Position numbers and translations under genes: made by a program | Origin: Chromatiales bacterium | GTDB lineage: Bacteria; Pseudomonadota; Gammaproteobacteria; Steroidobacterales; Woeseiaceae | Length of the DNA: 64,000 bases | Assembly (NCBI GenBank): GCA_004282875.1 | Contig: SHLT01000002.1 | Coordinates: 29,709-93,708, forward strand | Direction: 5' to 3' | Notes under the pieces: model-generated | What the model saw: the letters and a program-made list of their open reading frames with translations, nothing else | Told to the model about the DNA's origin: nothing | Databases searched by the model: none | Shown: positions 43,939 through 53,680 of the stretch, in pieces | How positions within the stretch are numbered: the stretch's first letter is position 1 | Layout: each line of letters begins with the position of its first letter

Positions 43939-45456
43939 ATGAACACGAGCGACTACCTCGACCTGATCCGCGGCGCACAAGTCTATGATGTTGCGGACGA
44001 AACGCCGCTGGACCTCGCATCCAACCTCTCCGCGCGACTCGGTAATCGGGTATTCATGAAGCGCGAAGACCTGCAGCCTGTCTTTTCGTTCAAGTTGCGC
44101 GGCGCCTATAACAAGATCGCCAGCCTTTCCGATGACGAGCTGAAAACCGGCGTCATTTGCAGCTCGGCCGGCAACCATGCGCAGGGTGTAGCGCTCGCGG
44201 CCAGGCGGCGAGGCGTGCGTGCGGTCATCGTGATGCCGGTTACGACACCATCAATAAAGACCGAGGCCGTCGCAACGCTGGGCGGCGAGGTCGTGCTCCA
44301 CGGCGACGCTTACGACGACGCCTATGCGCGTGCTCGCCAGCTTGCCGACGAAGAAGACCTGGTTTTTATTCATCCCTTTGACGATCCGCAGGTCATTGCG
44401 GGCCAGGGCACAATCGGCAAGGAAATCCTCGAACAGTGCAACGAGACGATCGACGCCTTGTTCGTGCCTGTCGGCGGAGGCGGCCTCATCGCAGGCATCG
44501 CCGCCTGGGTCAAGCAGACGCAACCCGGTATTCGCATCATCGGCGTCGAACCCGAAGACTCCGCGGCCATGCAGGCAGCGCTACAGGCCGGCCGGCCCGT
44601 GACGCTGGATCACGTGGGCATTTTTGCCGACGGCGTTGCGGTTCGCCGGGTTGGCGACGAAACGTTCCGGCTTTGCGAGGAACTCGTCGACGAGTTCATG
44701 ACCGTCGATACCGACCAGATCTGCGCCGCGATTCGCGACATCTTTGAGGACACCCGGTCGATCGTCGAGCCGGCCGGCGGACTGGCCGTTGCTGCGGCAA
44801 AGAAGTATGTCGCGGCCAACGAAGTCTCCGGACAGACGCTGGTCACGATCAGCTGCGGCGCCAACGTCAATTTCGATCGCCTGCGTCATATCGCCGAACG
44901 TGCCGCAGTCGGTGAGCAAACCGAAATGCTCCTCGCGGCTGAGATTCCGGAAAAGCCGGGTAGCTTCCGCCACTTCTGCCGGGCGGTTGGTCGGCGCGGC
45001 ATAACCGAATTCAATTATCGCTACGCCGATGATCGCAAGGCGCATATCTTCGCCGGCATTCAGTTGAGCGGCGGCCTGCAGGAACGCACCGAGTTGCTTG
45101 ACACCCTGCGCGCGGAGGGGTTTCCTGTCGAGGACCTCAGCGACAATGAGATGGCCAAGCTGCACGTCCGGCACATGGTCGGAGGCCGCTCGCCCGGAAT
45201 TCGCAACGAACGCCTGTTTCGCTTCGAATTCCCGGAGCGCCCGGGCGCCCTGCTCGACTTCCTGGACGCAATCGGCACCGACTGGAACATCAGCCTGTTC
45301 CACTACCGCAATCATGGATCGGACTACGGCCGCATCCTTGCGGGTATCGACGTGCCGGAAGATGAGACCGACACGCTCGAAGCACATCTTGCCGAGCTCG
45401 GCTACGTCCACTGGGAGGAGAGCGACAATCCCGCCTACACGATGTTCCTGGGTTAG
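43939..45456 (+). CDS. ilvA: threonine ammonia-lyase, biosynthetic
   Basis: KREDLQPVFSFKLRGAYNKI, SSAGNHAQGVALAA, VGGGGLIAG, plus a long C-terminal ACT-like regulatory region. Confidence 0.95.
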   Translation: MNTSDYLDLIRGAQVYDVADETPLDLASNLSARLGNRVFMKREDLQPVFSFKLRGAYNKIASLSDDELKTGVICSSAGNHAQGVALAARRRGVRAVIVMPVTTPSIKTEAVATLGGEVVLHGDAYDDAYARARQLADEEDLVFIHPFDDPQVIAGQGTIGKEILEQCNETIDALFVPVGGGGLIAGIAAWVKQTQPGIRIIGVEPEDSAAMQAALQAGRPVTLDHVGIFADGVAVRRVGDETFRLCEELVDEFMTVDTDQICAAIRDIFEDTRSIVEPAGGLAVAAAKKYVAANEVSGQTLVTISCGANVNFDRLRHIAERAAVGEQTEMLLAAEIPEKPGSFRHFCRAVGRRGITEFNYRYADDRKAHIFAGIQLSGGLQERTELLDTLRAEGFPVEDLSDNEMAKLHVRHMVGGRSPGIRNERLFRFEFPERPGALLDFLDAIGTDWNISLFHYRNHGSDYGRILAGIDVPEDETDTLEAHLAELGYVHWEESDNPAYTMFLG

Positions 45457-45567
45457 TTACATGCGTTACTGACCTTATGCCTTTTTGATTGCAACCTTTT
45501 TCGGGCCCTGCGCATCAAATAGCTATCAATAACGACAAACTCGTTGCAGAGAAATCAGGGGATCAAT

Positions 45568-46149
45568 GTGACAGCACGCGCTTTTGTTCTGCTTGTTTGG
45601 GTATGCCTTATCGCCACGGCCGCGGTGGCCGGCGAAGAACGGCGTACGGAAATCAAGATCGCCGTCGATGGCGACGCCGGTGACCACAAGGTCTTACGCT
45701 TTGACAGCGCCGACTCCGACCTCGACATCGATAACATGGCCGTCGGCGAGAGCCAGGTTATAACCGACAGTGACGGCAACGAAGTGACGGTACTGCGTAC
45801 GGAAGACGGTCTCGAGATCGACGTTGAAGGCGAGAAGATCGAAATCGGCGGACTTCACGATGATCACGAATTTGCCATGCTGCATGGCACTCATGATGTC
45901 GACGACATCATTGTCGAAAAGCACAAGCAGGTGCGCGTGATCAAATCACACGACACGAATGGTGTAACGATCATTACGGGCGACGAGATTGACGCCGACA
46001 CACGGGCAGCGCTCGAGAAAGTTCTCAGGGATGCCGGCAAAGACGGCGAGATCGTCTTTATCGACGGCAGTGAATTAGGTGGTGGTGAGCAGGTTCACGG
46101 AAAGCGTGAGGTGCGCGTCATCAAGAAGGAGATTGACGTAACAAACTAA
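45568..46149 (+). CDS. exported hypothetical protein, acidic
   Basis: Signal peptide VTARAFVLLVWVCLIATAAVAGEE then Asp/His-rich sequence; followed by a terminator. Confidence 0.65.
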   Translation: MTARAFVLLVWVCLIATAAVAGEERRTEIKIAVDGDAGDHKVLRFDSADSDLDIDNMAVGESQVITDSDGNEVTVLRTEDGLEIDVEGEKIEIGGLHDDHEFAMLHGTHDVDDIIVEKHKQVRVIKSHDTNGVTIITGDEIDADTRAALEKVLRDAGKDGEIVFIDGSELGGGEQVHGKREVRVIKKEIDVTN

Positions 46150-46181
46150 CTATCCCTTATGCTGTTTGTTTCGTTCCGACT

Positions 46182-46210
46182 GGCGGTGGCATTTGTCACC
46201 GCCTTTTTTA
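46182..46210 (+). terminator. rho-independent terminator
   Basis: GGCGGTG-GCATTTGT-CACCGCC followed by TTTTTTTA. Confidence 0.85.
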
Positions 46211-46231
46211 TGCCGTAACAACGTTTCTGAT

Positions 46232-48325
46232 CTACCACATTTGCCGCATACGCTCGGCAACATCGATACGTTTGTCAGAGCGTACCCTGAACGCACTGCC
46301 CGCATTCTCAGGGCGCCCTGCAAACCGATTATCCATCGTTCCAAGCAGGCGATCGGACATGAAGCGACTCCGGGCACCATAGACGTGCCGGTCACCATCC
46401 CGACGCTGCTGCGTCACGTGAAAGCGCAGCGGTGAAACAAGCGACAGCGATTGCTTCGCGCGCGTCATCGCAACGTACAGAAGACGTCGCTCCTCTTCGA
46501 TCATCTCGGGCTTCCCCGTCGCGAATTCGGAAGGAAAATTACCGTCGGTGACGTTGAGAACAAAAACGGACTCCCACTCCTGCCCCTTGGCCGAATGCAC
46601 CGTCGACAGGATGAGATAGTCCTCGTCGAGCAGCGGGTCACCCGCCAGGTCGCCCGCAGCGCTGGGAGGATCCAGCGTGAGTTCCGTCAGGAACCGCTCA
46701 CGCGTCGGGTAGCGCCCCGATATCTGCTCGAGTTGTTCAAGGTCTGCCTCACGCGTATCCAGCGCATCGTAGATTCGTTCGAGGTGTGGCTGATACCAGC
46801 GCCGAACTGCGCCCAGCTGCGACTGCCAGCCGTGGTCATCGACCTCGGCACCGGACAGCGATATCAACAAGTCGCAGAACGCCGGCCAGTCGTCGGCCGC
46901 AGCGGCAGGCGGCCGAAAGTCCGATAACGCGGTCAGCGCGTGGTCGTTAACCGCCAGATGCTCGAAGCACCTGGCTGCCGTCGCCGGGCCCATACCGGGC
47001 AACAATCTCAATACGCGAAAAGCCGCGATCTCGTTCCTGGGGTTTTCCGCCCACTTCAGTATGGAGAGCAGGTCCTTCACGTGCGCGGCCTCGAGGAACT
47101 TGAGTCCGCCGTATTTCACATAGGGAATATTGCGGCGCACGAGTTCCAGTTCGAGCCTGTCGCTGTGATGCGCACCGCGGAACAGAACTGCTTGCTCCTT
47201 GAGCTGCATACCGAGCTCACGGTTCGCAAGAATCGACGTCACCACGAATTCGGCTTCAGCATCGCCATCCTCGACGGTTACGTAGCGCGGCTTGTCCCCA
47301 TCCTTGCGCTCCGAAAACAGGTTCTTGCGGTACTGCCGCTCGCTTTCCGCGATCAGACAGTTTGCCGTATCGAGAATGGGCTGGTTTGAGCGGTAGTTCT
47401 CCTCAAGCGTAATTACCCTTGCCGATGGCATGTACTGGTCGGGGAATCCGAGAATGTTCTCGACTTCGGCCGCTCGAAACGAATAGATCGACTGCGCATC
47501 GTCACCGACCACGGTCAGCCCGTCGCCGCTGGGCTTGAGCGCATTCAGGATTTGCGCCTGCACGAGGTTCGTGTCCTGGTACTCGTCGACCAGCACGTGG
47601 TCGAACCACGCACCAATTTCCTGTGCAAACTCCGGTTCGGCGACAAGGTGGCTCCAGTAGAGCAACAGGTCGTCGTAATCGAGCGACTGGCTCTGCTGTT
47701 TGCGCAATACGTAATGCCGAAACAGCTCACCAAGCTCATCGCTCCAGTCGGAACACCAGGGATAGGTTTGGTCGAGCGTGTCCGCCAGCGGCTTCTGCGT
47801 GTTCACGCAGCGCGAATAAATAGCGAGGCAGGTGTCTTTTTTCGGGAAGCGTCGCGACGTCTTCGTCAGCTTCTGCTCGTGGCGCACGACGTCCAGCATG
47901 TCGGCCGCGTCGCCGCGATCCAGTACCGAGAATCCGGGATCGAGACCGACATTGCGGGCAAAGCGCCGCAGCAGGCGGTTGGCGATCGAATGGAAGGTAC
48001 CTGACCAGGGCAGCCCGCCGGATGGCAGGGCTTGGGCATCATGCGTCGACGCCCGCACAATGTTTTCGACGCGCCGCGTCATTTCCTGGGCCGCGCGCCG
48101 CGTAAAAGTCAGCAGCAGAACTCGCTCGGGACTAACGCCCATGAGCAACAAATGAGCAACGCGATGCGCCAGGGTCATCGTCTTGCCCGTGCCGGCCCCC
48201 GCAATAACAAGCAAGGGTCCCGCCCGGAAGGTGCCCGCGTCCTGCTCCTCACCGTATTCGGCGGCCTGACGCTGAGCGGCGTTCAGCGAGGCCAGGTGGT
48301 CGAATTCCTGTTCGGCAGCCTGCAC
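46232..48325 (-). CDS. UvrD/PcrA-like ATP-dependent DNA helicase
   Basis: LLVIAGAGTGKTMTLAHRVAHLL (Walker A), VDEYQDTN, VVGDDAQSIYSFRAA, LEENYRSNQPIL, STVHSAKGQEWESVFV, ERRLLYVAMTRAK. Confidence 0.96.
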   Translation of the reverse strand: MQAAEQEFDHLASLNAAQRQAAEYGEEQDAGTFRAGPLLVIAGAGTGKTMTLAHRVAHLLLMGVSPERVLLLTFTRRAAQEMTRRVENIVRASTHDAQALPSGGLPWSGTFHSIANRLLRRFARNVGLDPGFSVLDRGDAADMLDVVRHEQKLTKTSRRFPKKDTCLAIYSRCVNTQKPLADTLDQTYPWCSDWSDELGELFRHYVLRKQQSQSLDYDDLLLYWSHLVAEPEFAQEIGAWFDHVLVDEYQDTNLVQAQILNALKPSGDGLTVVGDDAQSIYSFRAAEVENILGFPDQYMPSARVITLEENYRSNQPILDTANCLIAESERQYRKNLFSERKDGDKPRYVTVEDGDAEAEFVVTSILANRELGMQLKEQAVLFRGAHHSDRLELELVRRNIPYVKYGGLKFLEAAHVKDLLSILKWAENPRNEIAAFRVLRLLPGMGPATAARCFEHLAVNDHALTALSDFRPPAAAADDWPAFCDLLISLSGAEVDDHGWQSQLGAVRRWYQPHLERIYDALDTREADLEQLEQISGRYPTRERFLTELTLDPPSAAGDLAGDPLLDEDYLILSTVHSAKGQEWESVFVLNVTDGNFPSEFATGKPEMIEEERRLLYVAMTRAKQSLSLVSPLRFHVTQQRRDGDRHVYGARSRFMSDRLLGTMDNRFAGRPENAGSAFRVRSDKRIDVAERMRQMW

Positions 48326-48342
48326 ACAATACTCCCGGAAAA

Positions 48343-48362
48343 GGGTGTATTTTTATACAGTA
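48343..48362. promoter_or_regulatory. LexA-like SOS box upstream of the UvrD-like helicase
   Basis: + strand GGGTGTATTTTTATACAGTA (minus TACTGTATAAAAATACACCC) versus consensus TACTGTATATATATACAGTA: 15/20, one half-site perfect; 18-37 nt upstream of the GTG start. Confidence 0.5.
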
Positions 48363-48627
48363 CTGGATGTATTTACAAGTATTTACTGAGGAACGCCTCG
48401 AGGTGCATCCGGAACACGCCCCGGCGTCACGTGGTCGCACGCGCACCGAATATCGATCGTGCGTCGTGTGCCCGGACGAGACGGTTTGCAGTTCCCGGCC
48501 TCAATTTCGGTTACGGATTCTTCCCAAGGCGGTGCTGTGCAAGCGTTTTGCGCTTTTGACACTCAGGTCGTGTATAAACAGAATGAATCACCGCAATGAC
48601 TCAACAGCAGATCCCAAGAATCACCGA

Positions 48628-50994
48628 ATGACGTTCGAAATCGCACTGGTACTCGGCATCCTCGCGATTTCGCTCGTGCTGTTTATCAGCGAAATCATTC
48701 GGATGGACGTTGTGGCAATGCTCGTACTCGGTGCGCTGGCCATCGGCCTCCCCGATATCGTCACCTCGGACAAGGCCTTCGCCGGATTCAGTAACAGCGC
48801 CGTCATTACGGTCTGGGCGATGTTCATCCTGTCTGAGGGCCTGACGCGCACCGGAATCGCCGACATTATCGGCCGCCAGGTCATGCGCATTGGTGGTCGC
48901 CGCGAGTTCACATTGATCATCGTCATCATGATCACCGGCGCCGTTCTATCTGCATTTATGAACAACATCGGTGTCGCGGCCCTGATGCTGCCGGTCGTCG
49001 TCGAAGTCGCACGCCGCACCAGAATCGCCGCATCCAGGCTCCTGATGCCCCTCGCCTACTCGACCTTGCTGGGCGGCCTGATGACGTTGATCGGAACGCC
49101 GCCTAACCTGCTGATCTCCGAATCCATGTCGTTGCGGGGATACGAACCGTTCGAGCTGTTCGACTTCACCCCGATTGGCGGCGTGGTCATGGTCGTTGGC
49201 GTGCTCTTCATTGCACTGGCAGGCCGCTTCATGCTGCCAAAGCAGAAGGCGGCTCGCGACAAGCACGTCAGCCAGCGCAGCCTGCGCGCCCGCTACAAGC
49301 TGCAGGAGCGGACCTTCATGATGCGGGTGCCAACCGACTCGATCCTCGTCGGCAAGACGCTGGCCGAAAGCCGCATCGGCGCATCCACCGGTCTGATCAT
49401 CCTCTCCCTGTTTCGCAATGGCCGCAGTGAGACGCTGCCCGGCCGCCAGACCGTGCTGCGTGCCGGCGACGGCCTCCTCGTACAGGGACGTGTCGACCAG
49501 TTCCGCGAACTGCGCCGCTGGTCGGACCTTGTCATTGAACGTGAGGCGCCGGTCCTGAAATCCATGGTCGCGTCCAAAGTCATGTATGCCGCGGTCACGA
49601 TTGCCGACAACTCGCCGGTCGTTTCCGAACTCGTGCGGCATGCCGCCTTTCGGACACGTTTTGACGTCGCCGTGGTGGGTATCATGCGGCGCGGCTCGTA
49701 TCGCCTGACCAATCTCGCCTATGTACCGGTCAAGGCAGGCGACCAGGTCCTGGTGCAGGGCGAAGTGGAAGCGATAACGCAACTCGAGAAGTTTTCCGAC
49801 TTTACGTCAGTCGACATCTACGACCAGGAAAAGCTCACCAGCGAATACCATGCCGACGAGCGCATGTTCGTCGTGCGCCTGCCCAAGCACAGCGGACTCG
49901 CGGAAGAAACGCTGGCCAAGAGCCGGCTGGCCGACGTCTTCGATTTTCGCGTCCTCGCCGTATTTCGCGATGGCGAACTCGAGGTCATGCCGCGCGGCGA
50001 TGAAGTCCTGCTCGGCGGAGACCTGCTCCTGATCGAGGGCCAGCACAGCGACCTCGATGTTCTGCGGGGCCTGCAGGAGCTGGAGATTGACACAAAAGTT
50101 CCCGCCAGCGTCAGGCCGTTCGAGTCGGAACGACTGACACTGATGGACGCCACGCTGGACCCCCGCTCCTCGCTGGCGGGCAGGACGGTTGGCGAACTGA
50201 ATTTCCGCGAGCGCTACGGCATCGAACTGGCCGGCATCTGGCGAGAAGGCGAAACCGTAGGAACCGAACTGGCCGACGAGCGCCTGCAGGTCGGTGATGC
50301 ACTGCTGTTGCTCGGCCCGCGGGACCGACTGCAACTCCTGTCGTCCGACTCCGACTTCCTGATACTGACGCCACTCGGCCAGGAGCCACCCGACACCCGT
50401 CGCGCGCCACTGGCGGCGGCCATCATGCTCGGCGTTGTGCTGACCGTCATGGCGGGATACGCGCCCATCTCCATAGCGGCCGTCATCGGCGGCACCATTA
50501 TGGTGCTAACCGGATGCCTGAACATGGAACAGGCCTACCGTGCGATTGACTGGCGCGCGATCTTCCTGATCGCCGGCATGCTGCCGCTGGGAACAGCCAT
50601 GCAGGAAACCGGGGCTGCGGAATACCTCGCCAACCAGGTCATGGACCTGCTCGGTGACGCCGGACCATGGCCGGTCATCATGGGCCTCTACATTCTCACG
50701 GCCATGGCAACGATGATCATCCCGACCGCGGCACTCGTGGTCCTGATGTCACCCATCGTGCTCTCCGCCATGGGCGATCTCGGCGTCGAACCGGAGACGG
50801 CAATGATGGCCGTTGCCATGGCGGCATCGGCGAGTTTCACCAGCCCGATATCGCATCCGGCCAACATCCTGGTCATGGGCCCGGGTGGCTATCGTTTCGT
50901 CGACTACCTCAAAGTCGGCGTGCCGCTGACCATCGTCGTTTTCATCACGGTCATGGTGCTGCTGCCCATCCTGTGGCCCCTGGTACCCGTGTAG
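48628..50994 (+). CDS. SLC13-type anion permease with four tandem RCK_C (TrkA_C) domains
   Basis: TM blocks MTFEIALVLGILAISLVLFISEI... and ...VLLPILWPLVPV surround four RCK_C-like units; start uncertain (ORF opens at 48367). Confidence 0.9.
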   Translation: MTFEIALVLGILAISLVLFISEIIRMDVVAMLVLGALAIGLPDIVTSDKAFAGFSNSAVITVWAMFILSEGLTRTGIADIIGRQVMRIGGRREFTLIIVIMITGAVLSAFMNNIGVAALMLPVVVEVARRTRIAASRLLMPLAYSTLLGGLMTLIGTPPNLLISESMSLRGYEPFELFDFTPIGGVVMVVGVLFIALAGRFMLPKQKAARDKHVSQRSLRARYKLQERTFMMRVPTDSILVGKTLAESRIGASTGLIILSLFRNGRSETLPGRQTVLRAGDGLLVQGRVDQFRELRRWSDLVIEREAPVLKSMVASKVMYAAVTIADNSPVVSELVRHAAFRTRFDVAVVGIMRRGSYRLTNLAYVPVKAGDQVLVQGEVEAITQLEKFSDFTSVDIYDQEKLTSEYHADERMFVVRLPKHSGLAEETLAKSRLADVFDFRVLAVFRDGELEVMPRGDEVLLGGDLLLIEGQHSDLDVLRGLQELEIDTKVPASVRPFESERLTLMDATLDPRSSLAGRTVGELNFRERYGIELAGIWREGETVGTELADERLQVGDALLLLGPRDRLQLLSSDSDFLILTPLGQEPPDTRRAPLAAAIMLGVVLTVMAGYAPISIAAVIGGTIMVLTGCLNMEQAYRAIDWRAIFLIAGMLPLGTAMQETGAAEYLANQVMDLLGDAGPWPVIMGLYILTAMATMIIPTAALVVLMSPIVLSAMGDLGVEPETAMMAVAMAASASFTSPISHPANILVMGPGGYRFVDYLKVGVPLTIVVFITVMVLLPILWPLVPV

Positions 50995-51004
50995 GGAGAG
51001 TCTA

Positions 51005-52222
51005 GTGAGCGAGAGAGTCGTCATCGCTGGAGCCGGTCATGCGGCCGGCCAGATTGTCACGAGCCTGCGACAACACAAGTTTGACGGTCAGATCGTGCTG
51101 GTGGGTGAGGAACCTTACCTGCCGTATCAGCGCCCGCCGCTGTCAAAGAAGTTTCTCGCCGGCGAAATGCCCGCGGAGCGGCTGTACGTCAAGCCGGCCT
51201 CTTTCTATGAAGATGCCAACGTTGAGCTGCATCTCGACACGCGGATCACCGCGATCGATCGAGACGCGAAACGTCTCGAAACCGACGGCGGCGAACCGCT
51301 TGCCTACGACAGGCTGGTACTTGCGCTCGGCGCACGCGTCCGCCGGCTTCGCATCAAGGGCACCGCCCTGAGTGGTGTCCATTACCTGCGGAGCATTGCC
51401 GATGTCGAGGGTATCCGTGCCGGCCTGGAACCCGGTCATCGGCTCGTCGTCATCGGTGCGGGCTACATTGGACTCGAAGTCGCTGCCGTAGCACGACAGG
51501 CCGGGCTCGAGGTTACCGTCATCGAAATGGCTGATCGTGTCATGAGCCGTGTCGTATCGCCGGAAATCTCTGATTTCTATCAAATCGAGCACACCGAACA
51601 GGGCGTCAGGTTCCGGCTGTCGACAGGCGTGGACGCGCTGACCGGCAAAAAGCGTATCAAGTCGGTCATGACATCGGAAGGTGAGGACATTCCCGCCGAC
51701 CTCGTTGTAATAGGCATCGGCATCGTGCCCAACACCCAGCTTGCCTCCGAGGCAGGCCTGCCGGTGGATAACGGGATCGTCGTCGACGATCACTGCTGCA
51801 CGGATGATCCCGACATTTTTGCCGTGGGCGACTGCACCGTTCACCCCAACGCAATCTACGGCAGGCAGCTCAGGCTGGAGTCCGTGCATAACGCGCTGGA
51901 GCAGGCCAAAACGGCCGCAGCCAATATCTGTGGCGAGGATTCGGCGTACTCCCAGGTGCCCTGGTTCTGGTCCGATCAGTACGATCTCAAGCTGCAGATA
52001 GCCGGCTTGTCCGAGGGTTACGATGATGTCGCTATTCGCGGCAACCCCGCAGAGCGGTCCTTCTCCTGTCTCTATCTCAGAGACGGGCGCCTGATCGCGT
52101 GCGACGCGATTAATGCGCCGCGGGATTTCTTGCAGTCAAAACAACTGATTGCAGACCAGGCCTTGATCGCCGTAGAAGAGCTCGCCAATCCGGACGTCGC
52201 GCTGAAAGATATGCTTGCCTGA
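51005..52222 (+). CDS. FAD-dependent NAD(P)H ferredoxin/rubredoxin reductase-like oxidoreductase
   Basis: VIAGAGHAAGQIVTSLRQHKFDGQIVLVGEEPYLPYQRPPLSK; GAGYIGLEVAAVARQAGLEVTVIEM; FAVGDCT. Confidence 0.93.
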   Translation: MSERVVIAGAGHAAGQIVTSLRQHKFDGQIVLVGEEPYLPYQRPPLSKKFLAGEMPAERLYVKPASFYEDANVELHLDTRITAIDRDAKRLETDGGEPLAYDRLVLALGARVRRLRIKGTALSGVHYLRSIADVEGIRAGLEPGHRLVVIGAGYIGLEVAAVARQAGLEVTVIEMADRVMSRVVSPEISDFYQIEHTEQGVRFRLSTGVDALTGKKRIKSVMTSEGEDIPADLVVIGIGIVPNTQLASEAGLPVDNGIVVDDHCCTDDPDIFAVGDCTVHPNAIYGRQLRLESVHNALEQAKTAAANICGEDSAYSQVPWFWSDQYDLKLQIAGLSEGYDDVAIRGNPAERSFSCLYLRDGRLIACDAINAPRDFLQSKQLIADQALIAVEELANPDVALKDMLA

Positions 52223-52224
52223 GC

Positions 52225-52935
52225 TCAGGGCGTATCGATGACTTCATCGTCGGCGAACTGGCTCGCCGGCAACTCGATAAGAAGACCACCCTCTGCTGAG
52301 ATCAGCCCCTTATCCAGTGAGAACGCCTGCACGGACATCGATTCGACGCCGTCCATTCTGAGTCCCTCTACCCTGCCGGAGCCACCGACCACGTTGGCTG
52401 TGCCGAGAGCGCCGGGGCCCGTACTCAGATCGCCACGCCAGTTTCCTCGCCAGCCCCTTGCCGAACTGCGCCAGGCAGGAAACGCAACCTCGCGAACAAA
52501 CGGAAAATAGTTCTCGGTTTGCTCGACGAACATACTGCCGTGCTCCGGCAGATAGATGTACCAGACGCTGTCCACGATCATATCGCCTTGCAGTAGGCGG
52601 GTACTTTCCGAGTCCGACATGAATTTCACACCGATGCCGGCCACGCGATTGCGGGCATCGCGCATCACAGTCGTCATGGCACTGGTCGTGCGAATCGGTG
52701 CTTCCCAAAGCTGCAGAACCTTCTCGGGATGTGGCTCCTGTATGGACTCGCCATCATTGGTATAGGCAATGCTCTCCGCCGGCACATTCGCAAATTTCAG
52801 CGCGATCACTTCCGATTTTGACACCGACAAGGGCGACAATCCCCTGTCGGCTATAAAGGGATTGAATAGCAGCCCGGCAACAAACAGACCGACGCCAACC
52901 AGCAAGCCGAGGCCGAGTGATATCACGTACTTCAT
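52225..52935 (-). CDS. membrane-anchored protein of unknown function (paralogue A)
   Basis: N-terminal TM; motif RDARNRVAGIGVKFM...DSVWYIYLPEHGSMFVEQ shared with the adjacent ORF. Confidence 0.75.
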   Translation of the reverse strand: MKYVISLGLGLLVGVGLFVAGLLFNPFIADRGLSPLSVSKSEVIALKFANVPAESIAYTNDGESIQEPHPEKVLQLWEAPIRTTSAMTTVMRDARNRVAGIGVKFMSDSESTRLLQGDMIVDSVWYIYLPEHGSMFVEQTENYFPFVREVAFPAWRSSARGWRGNWRGDLSTGPGALGTANVVGGSGRVEGLRMDGVESMSVQAFSLDKGLISAEGGLLIELPASQFADDEVIDTP

Positions 52936-53567
52936 TCGCTCGACTCCGCGGGATCCAGTGGTTCCAGCTGCCCCACGTAGGTCGCCTGCAACTCAATGCG
53001 GCCGGTGGGTGCGTCTTCGTCGGCGGATTCATTGACGATCCAGCGCTCCGTCATGAAACCGCTCAGAGTTGCGAATTCCTGCGATCCGGCTCGAATCTCG
53101 CCGATACGAAAACCGCCTTCACGAGGACTAACGTCCATGTTGACGAACACCGAGCCGCGAGCGGGCAGGTGCAGAACCCAGTCGATGACATCTTCGCCGC
53201 CATTCTGGGCGGCTGCGCGGACCGCCACGCCCACGACGGCATCCCGGGCATTGCGAATCTTGAACAGCTCCGTACTGATGCCGGCCACAGCCTCATCTGC
53301 AGGCCACTGCAGGTCGGGCGGCACGGCTGCCCGCCCGGGCGCCCCGCTCATGATCCGGTCCATCGGTATGTTGACGTGGAACGTCTCTGCATTGCCGCTG
53401 TTCGGGGCAACCGTCACGATGGACGCTTCGCGCACCTGGTCGACCACCGGAATGGCGTACAGCGCGCCTGCCGCAGCCGCCAGTCCAAGCACGATCCCAA
53501 TAAGAAAGGTCTTCAGCAAGACTGATTCACCAATATTCAATTCGCCCAATAAATCAGGCACATGCAC
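52932..53567 (-). CDS. membrane-anchored protein of unknown function (paralogue B)
   Basis: N-terminal TM; motif RNARDAVVGVAVRAA...DVIDWVLHLPARGSVFVNM; 4-nt overlap with paralogue A. Confidence 0.75.
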   Translation of the reverse strand: MHVPDLLGELNIGESVLLKTFLIGIVLGLAAAAGALYAIPVVDQVREASIVTVAPNSGNAETFHVNIPMDRIMSGAPGRAAVPPDLQWPADEAVAGISTELFKIRNARDAVVGVAVRAAAQNGGEDVIDWVLHLPARGSVFVNMDVSPREGGFRIGEIRAGSQEFATLSGFMTERWIVNESADEDAPTGRIELQATYVGQLEPLDPAESSE

Positions 53568-53680
53568 AGAGTTTAGTTAAATTGCAGCCGACGGCCTACC
53601 GGCGCGGCTGTTTTTTGTGACGGAACGCACACGAATTCAACAACCTGGCACCCAGCGTCGTGGAACCCGGGTGAACGGCC

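Noticed and set aside
10846-45456. Two threonine-dehydratase homologues as a possible duplication
   Set aside because: The first is short without ACT domains, the second is biosynthetic IlvA with ACT region; distinct subfamilies commonly coexist.
53590-53626. CAGCC...GGCTGTTTTTT terminator-like hairpin
   Set aside because: The T-tract is on the plus strand but both flanking genes are on the minus strand, and the stem is short with a long loop; not confidently a terminator for either.
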